Of a DNA stretch of 64,000 bases, positions 36,492-47,599 are shown in pieces. Positions within the stretch are counted from its first letter, which is position 1, and each line of letters starts with the position of its first letter. The DNA comes from Circinella umbellata. Its lineage: Eukaryota; Mucoromycota; Mucoromycetes; Mucorales; Lichtheimiaceae. The stretch is taken from NCBI GenBank assembly GCA_025093555.1, contig JAIWNF010000015.1, positions 372,001 to 436,000 of the forward strand, written 5' to 3'. A program made the position numbers and the translations under genes. The notes under the pieces are model-generated. The model did not search any database. It saw only the letters and a list, made by a program, of their open reading frames with translations, and was not told the origin of the DNA.

Positions 36492-36822
36492 GATAAAAAG
36501 TGTTGTTGGTTCTCTTTGTTGTTATTATTATTATTTATTTATATAATGGATAATGGATAATGAAAAGTTTGAAGTATTGAAGTTGGTTTAAAATAATACA
36601 GAAAAAATAAAAGAAAAGAAAAAAAAGAGAAATTATATATGACGATTATTTTATAAAACAAAACAAAAAAAAAAGGGGGTTGGTTGGTTGGGTTGTGTGT
36701 GGGGGTGGTTGTGTGGGGGGGAAAAGGGTTTTATTTTATTATTTTTTTTGGGGGGGAAAGAAAACTACTTTTATGGAAAAATAAGGTATGACAAATGAAC
36801 TTTTTTTTAAAGAACCAATGAA
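36492..36822. other. Intergenic, low complexity
   Basis: Poly-purine and G/T-rich low-complexity sequence (TTGGTTGG and GTGTGGGG around 36680-36720) between two minus-strand genes; holds the promoter of the small gene and the 3' end of the GTPase. No gene seen. Confidence 0.5.
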
Positions 36823-39341
36823 TTATAAATCTTCATCTTCATCATCAGGAAGTTGTTGTAAATCATGATGTGTGTTTGTTGTCATGGTTTCATCTTCTTC
36901 TCCCATAAAAGAAGTATCGTCTTCTTGTTCTGTCATGCCTTGTTGTTTACGAGCCTTCTTTTGTAATTGTTTTTGTTGTTTAGCAAGTAGTTGATTCCGT
37001 TGTAAATTATTCATCATTTCTTCTTCTACTGGAGTGAATAATTTTTGTGGTTGATGAGGTCCCGATCCTTTCTTTTTCATGCGCATGCGTTCTATTTGGA
37101 CTGTCAAACCAGATTCATTGTTCGTTTCATTGGTAGATTCATCCATCATCATACCACCCGTATTATTATTACTAATTATTTATTATATTACATAATAAAT
37201 AAATAAAAACGACCGTATTGGTTTAGTTATTTAAACATAAAAAATAAACAAAAAAACAAAAAATTGAACTAATACATACTCGGCCATCATGTCGTCATGG
37301 GTATCCATCATTTCGGAATCGGCGGTTTGCTAATAAAAATATGTAATTTTAGTTTTTTTTGCTCCCAATCCAAACGGATAAATTTTTAGGAAAATTATTA
37401 AACACGCAATTATTTTTCTTTTGTTACCATGACAACAGCGTTACTACCAAATTGAGCGGTGCCTGGTAATTCACATAATATAGATTGATCTGCAGCTTGC
37501 AATGCATCAATATTAATTTCTTGACCCCAAGTAGAAACAATAGAACTGCCTAAATCATGTGTCCGTTTATTAGCAGGTGGAAGAGTATAAAATGGAATTT
37601 TACCACCATTCCAATCTTGAAGAACGGATCGTGCAACAAGTTCAATATCAGAAATACCACCCTATTAAAAAAAAAAGTTGTTGTTTGTTTGAAATGAGTA
37701 AAAAAAAATAATAAAATCACCCCACACTTATCAAAAAAAGTTTTGCATAATTTTTTTTTTTTTCAATAACCCAATTATTTTTTACCTTTTTCAATTTTCC
37801 ACGTTGTTGTGCAAGTAATACTAAAAATTCATGTGTATTATTAAAATAACCCACATCATACATCACCATTAATTGTTCCGTAGGAATTTTTGATACAATG
37901 ACTTCAACTATAATGCATGGGGAGATGTGTGAGTTTTTTTTTTCTTTCGGTTTCAAAATGGAAAAAAAAAGAGTGTGTTTTTCTTAATACCTGGTGTTAC
38001 TGGATCTTCTAATAATTCCACTTTAATACAATTTCTTAATGCAATTTCAGCATCACTTTGACCATCTTGACCTTGGGTAGCAAATACAATACCAGGACAA
38101 TCCAATAATTTAATATTTTTATCCAATGTAATTTGTTGTGCCACTTTTGTAAAACCAGGTGTCGATCCTACACCACATACTTTAGCTCGAGCTAAAGAAT
38201 TAATCACAGAAGATTTACCCACATTGGGATAACCAATAATACCGACCGTAATGGATGTTTTGATGTGAGCACTTCGACAATAATTTTTTAAAAGGGCCAT
38301 TAATGCATCAGCACCTAAACATTCGGATCCATGCATTAAATGATCGGCTGCTTCTTCAGTCGCTATATTGACACGTCCTAAATTCCTTCGTTGACTTTGT
38401 GTTGAAGATTTAAATGCAACAGCAGGATATTCATTACGAAGATATTTTAACCATTGTTCAATATTTTCTTTAGGTACCAAATCTATATATATACAAAGGA
38501 GATGGGGTTAGAGAAATATAATTTCTTTTTAATGAACTCTCCCTCTTTTTTTTTCTCTCTCTCTCTTACCAATCTTATTTAATACCAAAACGATCTTTTT
38601 ATTCAATCCACTATCCATAATCATTTTTTCTACATGACGAGTTCGCGTTCCCAATGGATCACGGGCATCCAAAATTTCCAAGACAACATCCGCATGTTCC
38701 AATACTTTTTTAAATTCTCGAAAATAAGCCTTTTTTGAATTATCTTTTTCACCAGATAAGGCAGCATCTTTTAATATTTTCGTACTATCATCTTGCATTT
38801 GATCATGTTGATGTGTAAATTCTTGACCTCGTTGTTGTGCATTTTGTACCATATCTAATAAAGAGGTATTTTGTCCAAATCGACGGTTTTGATTTTGTAG
38901 TTGTTGACGTGCTAACAATTGTCTTTCTTTTGCAGCTGCTGCCTATATATATATATATATATATATATAAGTATGGGGAAGTTCTTACTTTGAATGGATT
39001 CTGTTCCTTTATACCTTTTTTCGACGATCTTCATCTTTATTCGCTTGTTTCTTTTTAAAATGATCGAGATTGGGAACACCTGGATCCTTTTTGGTTCCTG
39101 TAAAAAAAAAAAAGATATTGGTTAGAATGGGACGGGGTAAAATTTTTCTTAAAAGATCGATCGAATGTTATAGAAAAACTTTACGATATGTTTGTCGTTT
39201 ATTAAGATCTCGATTCTTTTTCTTTCCTATAAAAGTGGGAAAGTGTAATTGATAATAATGAGTATCGCTTTTTCTTTTAAAGGGAATTGTGTTGTTGTTG
39301 TTGTTGTTGTTTTTTTTATTCAATTTACCAATGGCACCCAT
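36823..39341 (-). CDS. grn1: Nucleolar circularly permuted GTPase, GNL3L/Grn1-type (9 exons)
   Basis: Exons 39341-39329, 39226-39185, 39097-39015, 38942-38570, 38482-37991, 37907-37786, 37661-37428, 37329-37280 and 37171-36823 sum to 585 residues in phase. GTPase motifs occur in permuted order: DARDPLGTR, then G4 VLNKIDLVP, then G1 GYPNVGKSS, then G3 DCPG, as in the nucleostemin/GNL3L/Nug1 group. [15 protein letters not shown] near the N-terminus is typical of these proteins. They act in nucleolar 60S (and rRNA) maturation and export. The C-terminal part carries a KKGSGPHQ basic stretch, a Gln/Lys coiled segment and a very acidic end (PDDEDEDL). The 13-base first exon is the least certain; it was chosen because it gives an ATG and a phase-1 junction. 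Confidence 0.88.
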
Positions 39342-39559
39342 AATTATATATGTTTTGATCAAGAAAAAAAGTTGTCAATGAAAAAAATAAAAAAAAAAAA
39401 GAGAAGCAAAAAAAATTTATGTTTTTTTTTTTTCGGATAAGCAACTTTTTTTTTTTGAAAAATCGCATGAAATAAAAAAAAATTGTTACCTAGGCAATAA
39501 AAGAAGACCAGGCTTTTTTTTTTTTTTCATTAACTGTTTATTTCCCATTGATAGTGTTT

Positions 39560-39614
<55 letters not shown>

Positions 39615-39732
39615 AAAAATATGTGTTTGGTGTGGAAGATTATATTATTTTTTGACGGATATTTCATAATGTTATACTGGTTTATGAATTCATTTCATCC
39701 ATGTAAGTATATATAATTAACTTAATATGAAG
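39342..39732. other. Promoter region of the GTPase gene, with (CT)n microsatellite
   Basis: About 390 bases between the GTPase start and the left end of the transposable element. It contains poly-A/T runs and about 25 CT units at 39563-39612. No gene seen. Confidence 0.6.
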
Positions 39733-40109
39733 TGCGCCAAGCAGAAATAATTTTGCGTTTCCATATAAATATTTTGCGTTGCGTGTGAAACAAATCTGCG
39801 CTAGTAATTTTGCGCTTTTGATAATATAATTATATATCAACTTTTACTTTATTGAAAAGCTAGCTATAAAACAAAAAAAAAAATACTACAGCTTGTTACA
39901 GGACTTTTTTTTTTCGAGACAAGCATCAAAAAACGATTTCGCATGCTTGATCCATCCAACACAGTCATTCCTGGTTACTCTTTTAACAGCTATTCAGTTA
40001 TTCTCGGGGTCAATTGATTCTTCTCACTCAATTTGTCTCTTCAAACACCTACCATGATAATAATATTAAACTTAAGAGCAATAATACTAGCCACATCTCA
40101 TACTTACTT

Positions 40110-40640
40110 AGCTTCAACCTTTGACCAGAACTCTTCAATTGGATTGAGGAAGGGGGGGGGAATAGGGAGCACTTGTACCCCACGTTGTTTCCACAAGACA
40201 AGCAATTGATTTATTTGTATGGATGGACGCGTTATCCATTACCAAGTAACGTCCTTTCATATTATTTTCATCAAGAATATCCATAACCTTGTCGAGAAAC
40301 TCAACAAAATTGTTCTGTACGTGTTCGTCACTTATTGCGGTTGCCATAGTAAAAGTAATATGATGCTTGTGATAATAAGTGTATAGACAGACGGGAGCAT
40401 ATCCCAATAATATACAGATTCAATCTTGTGACATTCAGTTGCGTCAAAATTCATAACATTCCTCTTTTGCTACCGTCGGCTAGTATAAAACAGAAATTTT
40501 GGTAACGTTCGGATAGATACGATGGCATAAATATTATCAACGTCAAATCGATGTGTTACGTAGTATCAAAGGATATCCAATGCCGATTTTTTTGCTCTTT
40601 CTTCTCAGTCGTCTTTTCCATGATGATAAGATGGGAAAAA
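40110..40640 (-). pseudogene. Tc1/mariner (IS630-type) DDE transposase, decayed
   Basis: The minus-strand frame at 40407-40135 includes NFVEFLDKVMDILDENNMKG and YLVMDNASIHTNKSI, the second-Asp block of Tc1/IS630 transposases. Directly after, in a different frame past a run of eight C, the sequence reads PPPFLNPIEEFW and SKVEAK, the catalytic Glu block. So one frameshift separates the last two catalytic residues. Upstream, fragments with stops (as far as about 40640) occupy the place of the first Asp and the helix-turn-helix. No active enzyme can be encoded here. Confidence 0.85.
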
Positions 40641-41929
40641 GGAGTAAAAAGACATATCCCTAACCATATCATTACTATCATTAGCAGGTAAAAAGAAATA
40701 TGCAGGAAACAAAAGCTTCCAAAAATCAAGTATTGAACTACTGTGGAGATAGCAGTCTATTTACCCATAATTAGCGTTTTGACTTTATTAATGTCAAAGT
40801 TATTGATCAACCATAATGATAGCTTTGCACCTGTTTTGATTTGGCCAAATAATAAAAAAAAAGTATTAGATCAAATGAACAAGTAAAGAAAGGAAAAGAG
40901 AAAGGATGACGGATGTTACGAGTAGTGTAGCGCTGGTATGGTAAAAAAAAAAAAAGGATTACTAAACTGGATAAACTGTGTAATGAAGTTTCTTCTCGCT
41001 TCCGGAAATCACAAGAAACAAAACATGAGAATTTTGTTGATATTAATGATTATGCTATTGTTGCTGTTGTTGAGTTTGAGGTTGCAAAGGTGACACTGTG
41101 GTTGGTTAGGTGGGCTGGTCAGACGTCGCTGTTGTATTTACAAAGGTAGACCTGTTTGCAGGAAGCAACCGCATTGGCCCATGATTTTGATCTGGTTGGT
41201 AAGCAGGTGCTGCAGCAGCTTGGTAAACAAGCAACATTTGTTGCTGTGAATGTTAAATTTTTTTCTTATTGCCGTTTGAACAAAAAATGTGAGTTGTCAC
41301 AATATACATAATTATATTGAATGAATGACTTGGGGGAAAAGAATTATTATATATTTATAGGGATACTATTATTATTTTAGTGGAAATGTATAGGTTTCTT
41401 AAACAATTATATTTCTGCACCAACGTGCTCACATGAATTTATACTGTAATCGAATGGATCTGCTAATATGTAATCCAAAGTGAATGCGGCAAAAAGTCAT
41501 AAAAAACTATTTGCATGTTGGACATCGAATATATATGGATTAACAGTTAGCTTTGAAAATAAAGGTATTATTACAAATAAGGGGTGTGCTTATAACCATC
41601 TTTTATCATTCATTAGTGAATGCATTTATTTTATTTTTTAGGTGAAAAATTATTAAGGATATAAAAAAGGAAAAAAAAATAGCAGACTGTTATATATATC
41701 GTGAGAGGATGAATAAAAAGAAAAATAGAAAAAGAAGGAAAAAAATATATAATATATATCATTTATACTATATAACTCCCCTTAACTATAAAGCCATCAA
41801 TCTTCGAAATCATCGTCCGTTATTCTTGCACTTGAAAGATAGCTTGGGTGGTTCTTGGCATACTTTTTGATTTCCCGTGTTCAACGCATTACTATACCCG
41901 CAGTTCATCATCTCCAAGGGCCTTGATCC

Positions 41930-42966
41930 GAATATCAAGCTCAACAACATCTACTCTACCATCCGCTTCATTTTGCAGCCCGTTCTAAGATATCAAGGCA
42001 TTCGACGATCTTACATTTGTATCTGGATGGTTTCGTATTTTTTTTTTCGTCAATCTTCTGTTGTAATATGTTGAAAGAGTCAACACCCTTCACGTAAAAA
42101 GATAGAACTAAAGAACTGAATTTTATTTGAGATAATTTAGGGGTATTTATACTAATTGCTTCGTCGTAAAAGTGTCGTAGCTTCGACAGAAAAGTGTCGC
42201 AGCTTCGACACACATGTGTCATTGCTTCTAGAGATTTGTATTCTGGTAATTTCTTTGCTACTCGTAATAAGTTTCTATTGGCTACCTTTGGTAATGGATA
42301 GAGTTGCAACGGCGTTGATTATAGCTGCTGATAAACTATGAGCCGTTGCTTTGTTAGTTGTTCCAAGATGCCATATGATTACAATAAAAAAAGTGGATTC
42401 AATGGGATACAGTCCAGCCAGCACAAATCGATTACTTTGGAAAGACCCATTTGTAACTAGATCCAACCTTTGAATATTTCCGTCAATGCCTATTACTTGA
42501 TACATATTTGGCTGGAATCGTCCTTCTTTTAATGACATCTGCTACGTTATTTTCCCGCCTTTAATGATGATGGTAAACAATTCATCGACGATCCTAGGAA
42601 AAGGGGTGGTCTTTGTCATAGGTACTGTTACCAACAAACCCCACCAGTAACAACCAATTCCATATAACCAATTTTTACTGATGCTTCATAATAATTAAGA
42701 TCTCGTTGTTGTTTTATGTTCTTTTAAAAGTGCCTTAGCTGGTGTTTCATATTTGGTAGGTGCAACATCAGCACAGTCATCTAGACCCCGAGTCGTTGTG
42801 CCAATATACATCGATGCTGATTGGGGGTTAAAAAATGATCACCAAACATGATAAATGATTCAAGATACTGTGACGCATATTCGTTGACTAAATCGTTGGC
42901 TTGTTCAAATGATGTACCAGATGCATTGGGAGGCATCTTTTGTAACATTAGCTTGAGTATCGTCAA
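41930..42966 (-). pseudogene. Second decayed ORF inside the transposon, unknown family
   Basis: Pieces follow one another on the minus strand: 42966-42781 (MPPNASGTSFEQANDLVNEY), then APTKYETPAKALLKEHK around 42770-42710, then 42538-42275 (GIDGNIQRLDLVTNGSFQSN and AHSLSAAIINAVATL), then, one base out of frame, 42300-41968 (YPLPKVANRNLLRVAKKLPE and MTHVCRSCDTFLSK). Read through, they look like one protein broken by stops and a frameshift near 42300. It lies between the inverted repeats, so it may be cargo of the element or a second element nested in it. Family not recognised. Confidence 0.6.
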
Positions 42967-43060
42967 TTATATATATATATATTGTTGTCTTCGACAAGCT
43001 CAAGTGCTGATAGTGGTATGGTTGTAGCAACAGGGGTTGTAGTTAAGGTTCTTAGTAGAC

Positions 43061-43200
43061 CAATCCGGATCGGATGGGCACCATTTCGAATCCGATCCGT
43101 TTTGAAACGGATCGGATTTTCGGAAATTCGGATTGTCCACGGATTAGAGAATTGCAATCCGAATCCGTTTCGTAAAAATCCGGATTGAATGCGTAATCCG
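43061..43200. repeat. ATCCG-rich inverted-repeat patch
   Basis: The motif ATCCG/CGGAT recurs about a dozen times in 140 bases. The core AATCCGATCCGTTT (43089-43102) is followed after two bases by its perfect reverse complement (43105-43118). The GC content and motif are foreign to the AT-rich surroundings. It sits inside the transposon and may be a nested short element. Confidence 0.8.
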
Positions 43201-43661
43201 TAATGCAAAAGAAACAATTAGATGAAAATTTAGGCTATATAGTAGATGTCACAGTATTTTCTCATGAGAGAAGGTATTTTACAAGATTGTGTATGGTAGT
43301 CGTTTGAGATCGTTTAAGAAAAGTAAAACATTGGCAACAGAGGTAGATGATGTTATTATTTTGGTTTTAAAAACATAATAGGAAATAAATAAGTTATGGG
43401 TTCTAGTAGAAAAAAAGTTATAATGGGAAAAAAGAAGTTACAACGGGAAAAGAATTATGGAAACGCAAAATTATTTCTGCTTGGCGCAAATAATTTGGTA
43501 GTATAACTATGATTTTATTACATGAACCATTTTAAAACTCAGCATAGAAGTTTTTTGTGTTTTTTTTATTTTAGAAAAAGGAAAGATTGTATTTTTTTTT
43601 TTTCCCTCTTCTTTTTTTTTTTTTTTCTTTGATTGCGTAATAATAATAATAATAATAAAAA

Positions 43662-44027
43662 ATGAGTGAAGAACAAAAAGAAATTCAAACTACAACCGAA
43701 CCTACACTTACACAACAACAACAACCAGAAGAAAAACCTCCTGTTGAAGAAGGTGAGGCTGGTGATAATGTAGATAAGGTAAACTTTTTTTTTTTTATTT
43801 ATTTTGACATTATGTAAAATAGTCAAATTTAGGATAATTAATTAAATATTAATTAAATAGGAATTAGAAGCAATGAAAGAACGTGTGAAAGAGATGGAAG
43901 ATGAAGCAGCTAAATTACGTGAAATGCAAGCAGAAGTTGAAAAATCAATGAATTCAGAAGAAGGTGTGTTTATCTATTTTTTTTTCTTTTCTTTTAAAAG
44001 AGGGGGAATAAAAGAAAAAGAAAAAGG

Positions 44028-44065
<38 letters not shown>

Positions 44066-44962
44066 ACTGACCAACACAAAAAATAAAATAAAATACATTT
44101 ATATTACGCGATTATAAAAAAAAACAGACAAAGAGGCGGTAGATTCGCGCTCTGTTTATGTTGGCAATGTAAAAAATAATAATAATAATAATAATAATAA
44201 TATTGGAAGAAGAAAAGAAGGAAGGAAATTGAATTTAATACTGACATGATAATAAATTATGTCTTTGGTGAATTGGTCTTTTTGTATTATATATATTATT
44301 ATTATTTTTTTTTTTTTTCCCCTCTTTATCTTTTTATATTTTATTAGGTTGATTATGGTTCAACACCTGAAGAACTTCAAGCTCATTTCCAATCATGTGG
44401 TACAATTAATCGAGTAACTATTCTTTGTGATAAGTTTACTGGTCATCCTAAGGGGTAAATATTATTAAAAAGAAAGAGGAGGGAAAATATAGAAACCCAA
44501 ATTTTTTTATTTATTTGATTTTTGAATATATAGATTTGCATACATTGAATTTGCTGAACCTGCTTTTATTAATGCTGCTGTTGCATTGAATGAAAGTTTA
44601 TTCCGTGGTCGTTTATTAAAGGTAAAATAAAGAAAAGAAAACATTTTGATAGGAAAAAAAAAGTTATTCATTCATGAGAGGAAATATATAGGTTTCAGCA
44701 AAGAGAACAAATGTTCCTGGATTTGCTATGCGTGGACGTGGAGGACGTGGAGGATTTGGTGGACGTGGAGGACGTGGTGGATTTGCTCCAGGCGGTATGA
44801 TGCCACAATATTATGGTCATTCACCAGCATATGGTTATCGTGGACGTGGCAGGTAATATATTGATTCTTGTTCTAATAGTAAAAATAATAATATATGTAT
44901 CTAACTAAATAACTCTATCTATTTACAGAGGACGTGGTCGTGGTTATTTCACACCTTATTAG
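43662..44962 (+). CDS. pab2: Nuclear poly(A)-binding protein Pab2/PABPN1-type (7 exons)
   Basis: Exons 43662-43778, 43861-43963, 44128-44168, 44348-44454, 44534-44621, 44692-44852 and 44929-44962 join to 216 residues. Order: acidic Glu/Gln/Pro-rich head, a coiled-coil helix ([20 protein letters not shown]), one RRM with RNP2 SVYVGNVDYG and RNP1 KGFAYIEFA, then an RGG-type tail ([17 protein letters not shown]) ending YFTPY. This exactly follows Pab2/PABPN1, which binds poly(A) in the nucleus and acts in polyadenylation, RNA export and exosome-linked decay. The Arg of the RGG tail are likely methylated. The gene starts 170 bases from the transposon end. Its second intron has a 37-base A run (44028-44064). 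Confidence 0.93.
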
Positions 44963-45617
44963 AGAGAATTGTTTATCCCCTCCTCTTTTGATTCTTCTTT
45001 TTTATTATTATAAAAAAAAACAAATGGAATTTTTTTTAGTTCGTTTCAAAAAAAAAAAAAAAAACTATGACATCAATTTTAATTATTATTATTATTATTA
45101 TTGTGATACATAAAAAAAACTTGGTGACGAAAGAATGATTATCTTTAATAACAACAATAGATAATACTAAAAAGAAAATAGAAACCCTTAGAAACCCCCC
45201 CATCTATAAATTCATATTAAAAAAAATCTCATGACTCTCGCTGAAAAAAAAAAAGTCGCAGTCAAAATTGGAGACCGACATACAGATACACACACACACT
45301 CTCTCACACACACACATACATATAACTCAACAACTTTCTTTTTCTTTTTCATATAACTTCTTTCATTCTTTTTTTTTTCCTATCCTTTTTTTTTTTTTGT
45401 TTTTTTTGTATTGAAGAAAAGGAGTGCTCTTTTTTTTTCTATTCTTTTTTATATACACAAAAAAAGGGGGGAAAAGGGTCTTTAGAAAATTATCTTTTTC
45501 AGAAAAAACGCCAAAAACATTCTTTTAGCTTTTATTTTCCCCAATAAACCCTATTTTTTTTAAAAAAAAAAAAACTTCACTGTCCTTAAAATATATTTAT
45601 ATATATATATATATAAT
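44963..45617. other. Intergenic, no gene seen
   Basis: 655 bases of poly-A/T tracts with a CA-rich patch at 45280-45320; 3' end of Pab2 and promoter of the next gene, with TATATATA directly before the ATG. Confidence 0.5.
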
Positions 45618-46966
45618 ATGAACGGAATGGAAGAACAACAACAACAATTCAAGTCTAAACGTAATAGTACGTATGTTCCCATGCATCGTCGTTCAAGTAG
45701 TATTTCTGACCGACCTATTATTCAAGATGATGATAATCAACACCATTTGAAACGACTTTCTCAAAAATCACAAGATGCGGGTAATTTTGATTCTCGAAGG
45801 TCTTCACGTCAATTTGCTTGGAGTCGTCAACAACAACAACAACAACAACAACAACAAAGAAGATATTATGATGATGGAGAAGATTCAGATGATGTTAGTT
45901 TTGCTTCAACACCAGCAAATAGATTTTCACGTAATGGTCACGGCGGTGGAGGAGGAGTTTATTATGATGATGATAATAATAATAACAATAATAATAATAA
46001 TAGTAGACGTAGTACTACCGGTGATAAATTACATTATGCATTGGAAAATTTGTTAATACATGAAGAACAACAACAACAACAACAAGGACAAGGACAACAA
46101 TATGAATGGGAAGAATTATTACGTCAATATGATCGTTATGAAGATGTATCTAATAATGCTACTACTACTACTACTATTATTCCTTCTAATAATTCAATGT
46201 CTATTGAAGAAATGAAAGCAGCAAATCGTAAAAGTAAACGTGCAAGTCGTATTATGGATCCTTTCAATGAACCTCCTGGTAAATATATATATATAAGAGA
46301 GATGGTTTTCTTTTTTTTTTTAGATTGATGAATGAAATGGTTTAAATTGAAGGGATGTGTGTGTGTGTTAGGGGGGGGGGATGACTTTTTCTTTCTTCAA
46401 ACTTAGATAATTAACAATCTCTTATATCATTTAGCTGAAGTCCCTTTGGTTGAAGAACCAACAGTTATCCTGGATTGTTATGATTTCCCATCCGCATTCA
46501 AGACCCATCACTTGCATGATATTTTCCGTGAATATGAAAATATGCGTGGCGGTTATAGAATCAAGTGGATGGATGATACCCGTGCTTTGATTATTTTTGA
46601 GCACCCAACAACTGCCAAAAAGGCTTATATTGATAATGTCTCTAATCCATTGGCTAAGATTCGACCTTATAACGGTCCAACAGACTTTTTGAAATGTAAG
46701 TTTTAAAAAAGTAAAACACTTATTTGTTCATTATTTATTAATATATATATTCTATAGCTCCTACAGTGAGTCAATCACCCCGTCGTCCTCAATCTGTTGA
46801 TGTTAAAAGAACGAGTTATAATGGATTTGGTGGTCTCAAATCGCCTGTTCGACCTGAACGACATAGTATTCGAGGTAATTTATTTTCATACAAAATAGCA
46901 AAAGAACCTTATTTTTTTTCCTAATCAAAAAATTTTATATTTTATTTTTTAGGTGGTGTTGTCTAA
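45618..46966 (+). CDS. R3HCC1-like RNA-binding protein (4 exons)
   Basis: Exons 45618-46278, 46435-46695, 46758-46874 and 46953-46966 give 350 residues in phase. The first 220 residues are disordered: runs of Gln, Asn, Asp, Gly and Ser with several RRSS-type basic phosphosite-like motifs. The second exon encodes a compact domain with LDCYDFPSAFKTHHLHDIF, YRIKWMDDTRALIIF and a TAKKAYIDN helix. This matches the degenerate RRM at the C-terminus of R3HCC1/R3HCC1L, where FP-x2-FKT and IKW-x-DDT-x-AL are conserved. No R3H domain is visible. The tail is basic with SPRRP and SPVRPERHS. RNA binding is inferred from the fold; role unknown. Neighbouring Pab2 is on the same strand. Confidence 0.75.
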
Positions 46967-47599
46967 ATTATTAAAATTCAAAAATGATGTACAAGTGAAA
47001 ATACCCTCTTTTTCCTAACCCCTCCCCGCCTTCCTTTCCCTCAATACACACACACAACACACACACACAACACACACAAACAAACACACATATAAAAAAG
47101 AAAATCTTTTTTTTTTGTACCTTATAACTCTTTTTCTCCTTTTTTATTATTATTTTTAAACACTTCTTTGTCTTTCTTTTGTTATCAGTATTAAAAAAAA
47201 CAATAACACAATTTAAAATGCTGATGAAAAAAAAAAACTTTTGAATGAATTATTGTTTAATTTCTATCAGTGAACTCTAAAAAAAGATGCATTAAATAGA
47301 ACGGTGTAACCTTTTCGGTAGTCATCCTTTTCTCATCATTAAAGTATCCCCTCTTTCACTACATCTTATTAAACTGACCCCATGTAATATCTTGGGTTAC
47401 AATAAATACTTTTTGTATTCATCTCTACTTCTACGTACTGTCGACTACTATGGTTTATTACCTAAATAAAAGACCCATACAAAGTGGATGCTTTTATCCA
47501 AATAGAGTCCACTATTACTGAATCTTCGTTTTCATATTCATTGTTGTTTGCATAGATGGATGGGCGTGTTGTATACACTTTTTTTTTTTTGCTGTTCTT
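46967..47599. other. Intergenic, no gene seen
   Basis: CA-rich and AT-rich low complexity after the R3HCC1-like gene; nothing coding seen. Confidence 0.5.

Larger units (their letters stand above)
39733..43488. mobile_element. 3.76-kb DNA transposon remnant with perfect 33-bp inverted repeats
   Basis: The left end (39733-39765, beginning TGCGCCAAGCAGAAATAA) and right end (43456-43488) are perfect reverse complements over 33 bases. Between them lie a minus-strand Tc1/mariner transposase relic, a Gln/Pro-rich coding fragment near 41040-41250 and a second decayed ORF. I see no clean TA or other target duplication: the flanks are ATGAAG on the left and AATAAT on the right. A subterminal TTTTGCGTT motif is repeated just inside the left end. 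The perfect repeats contrast with the decayed coding parts. Confidence 0.85.
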
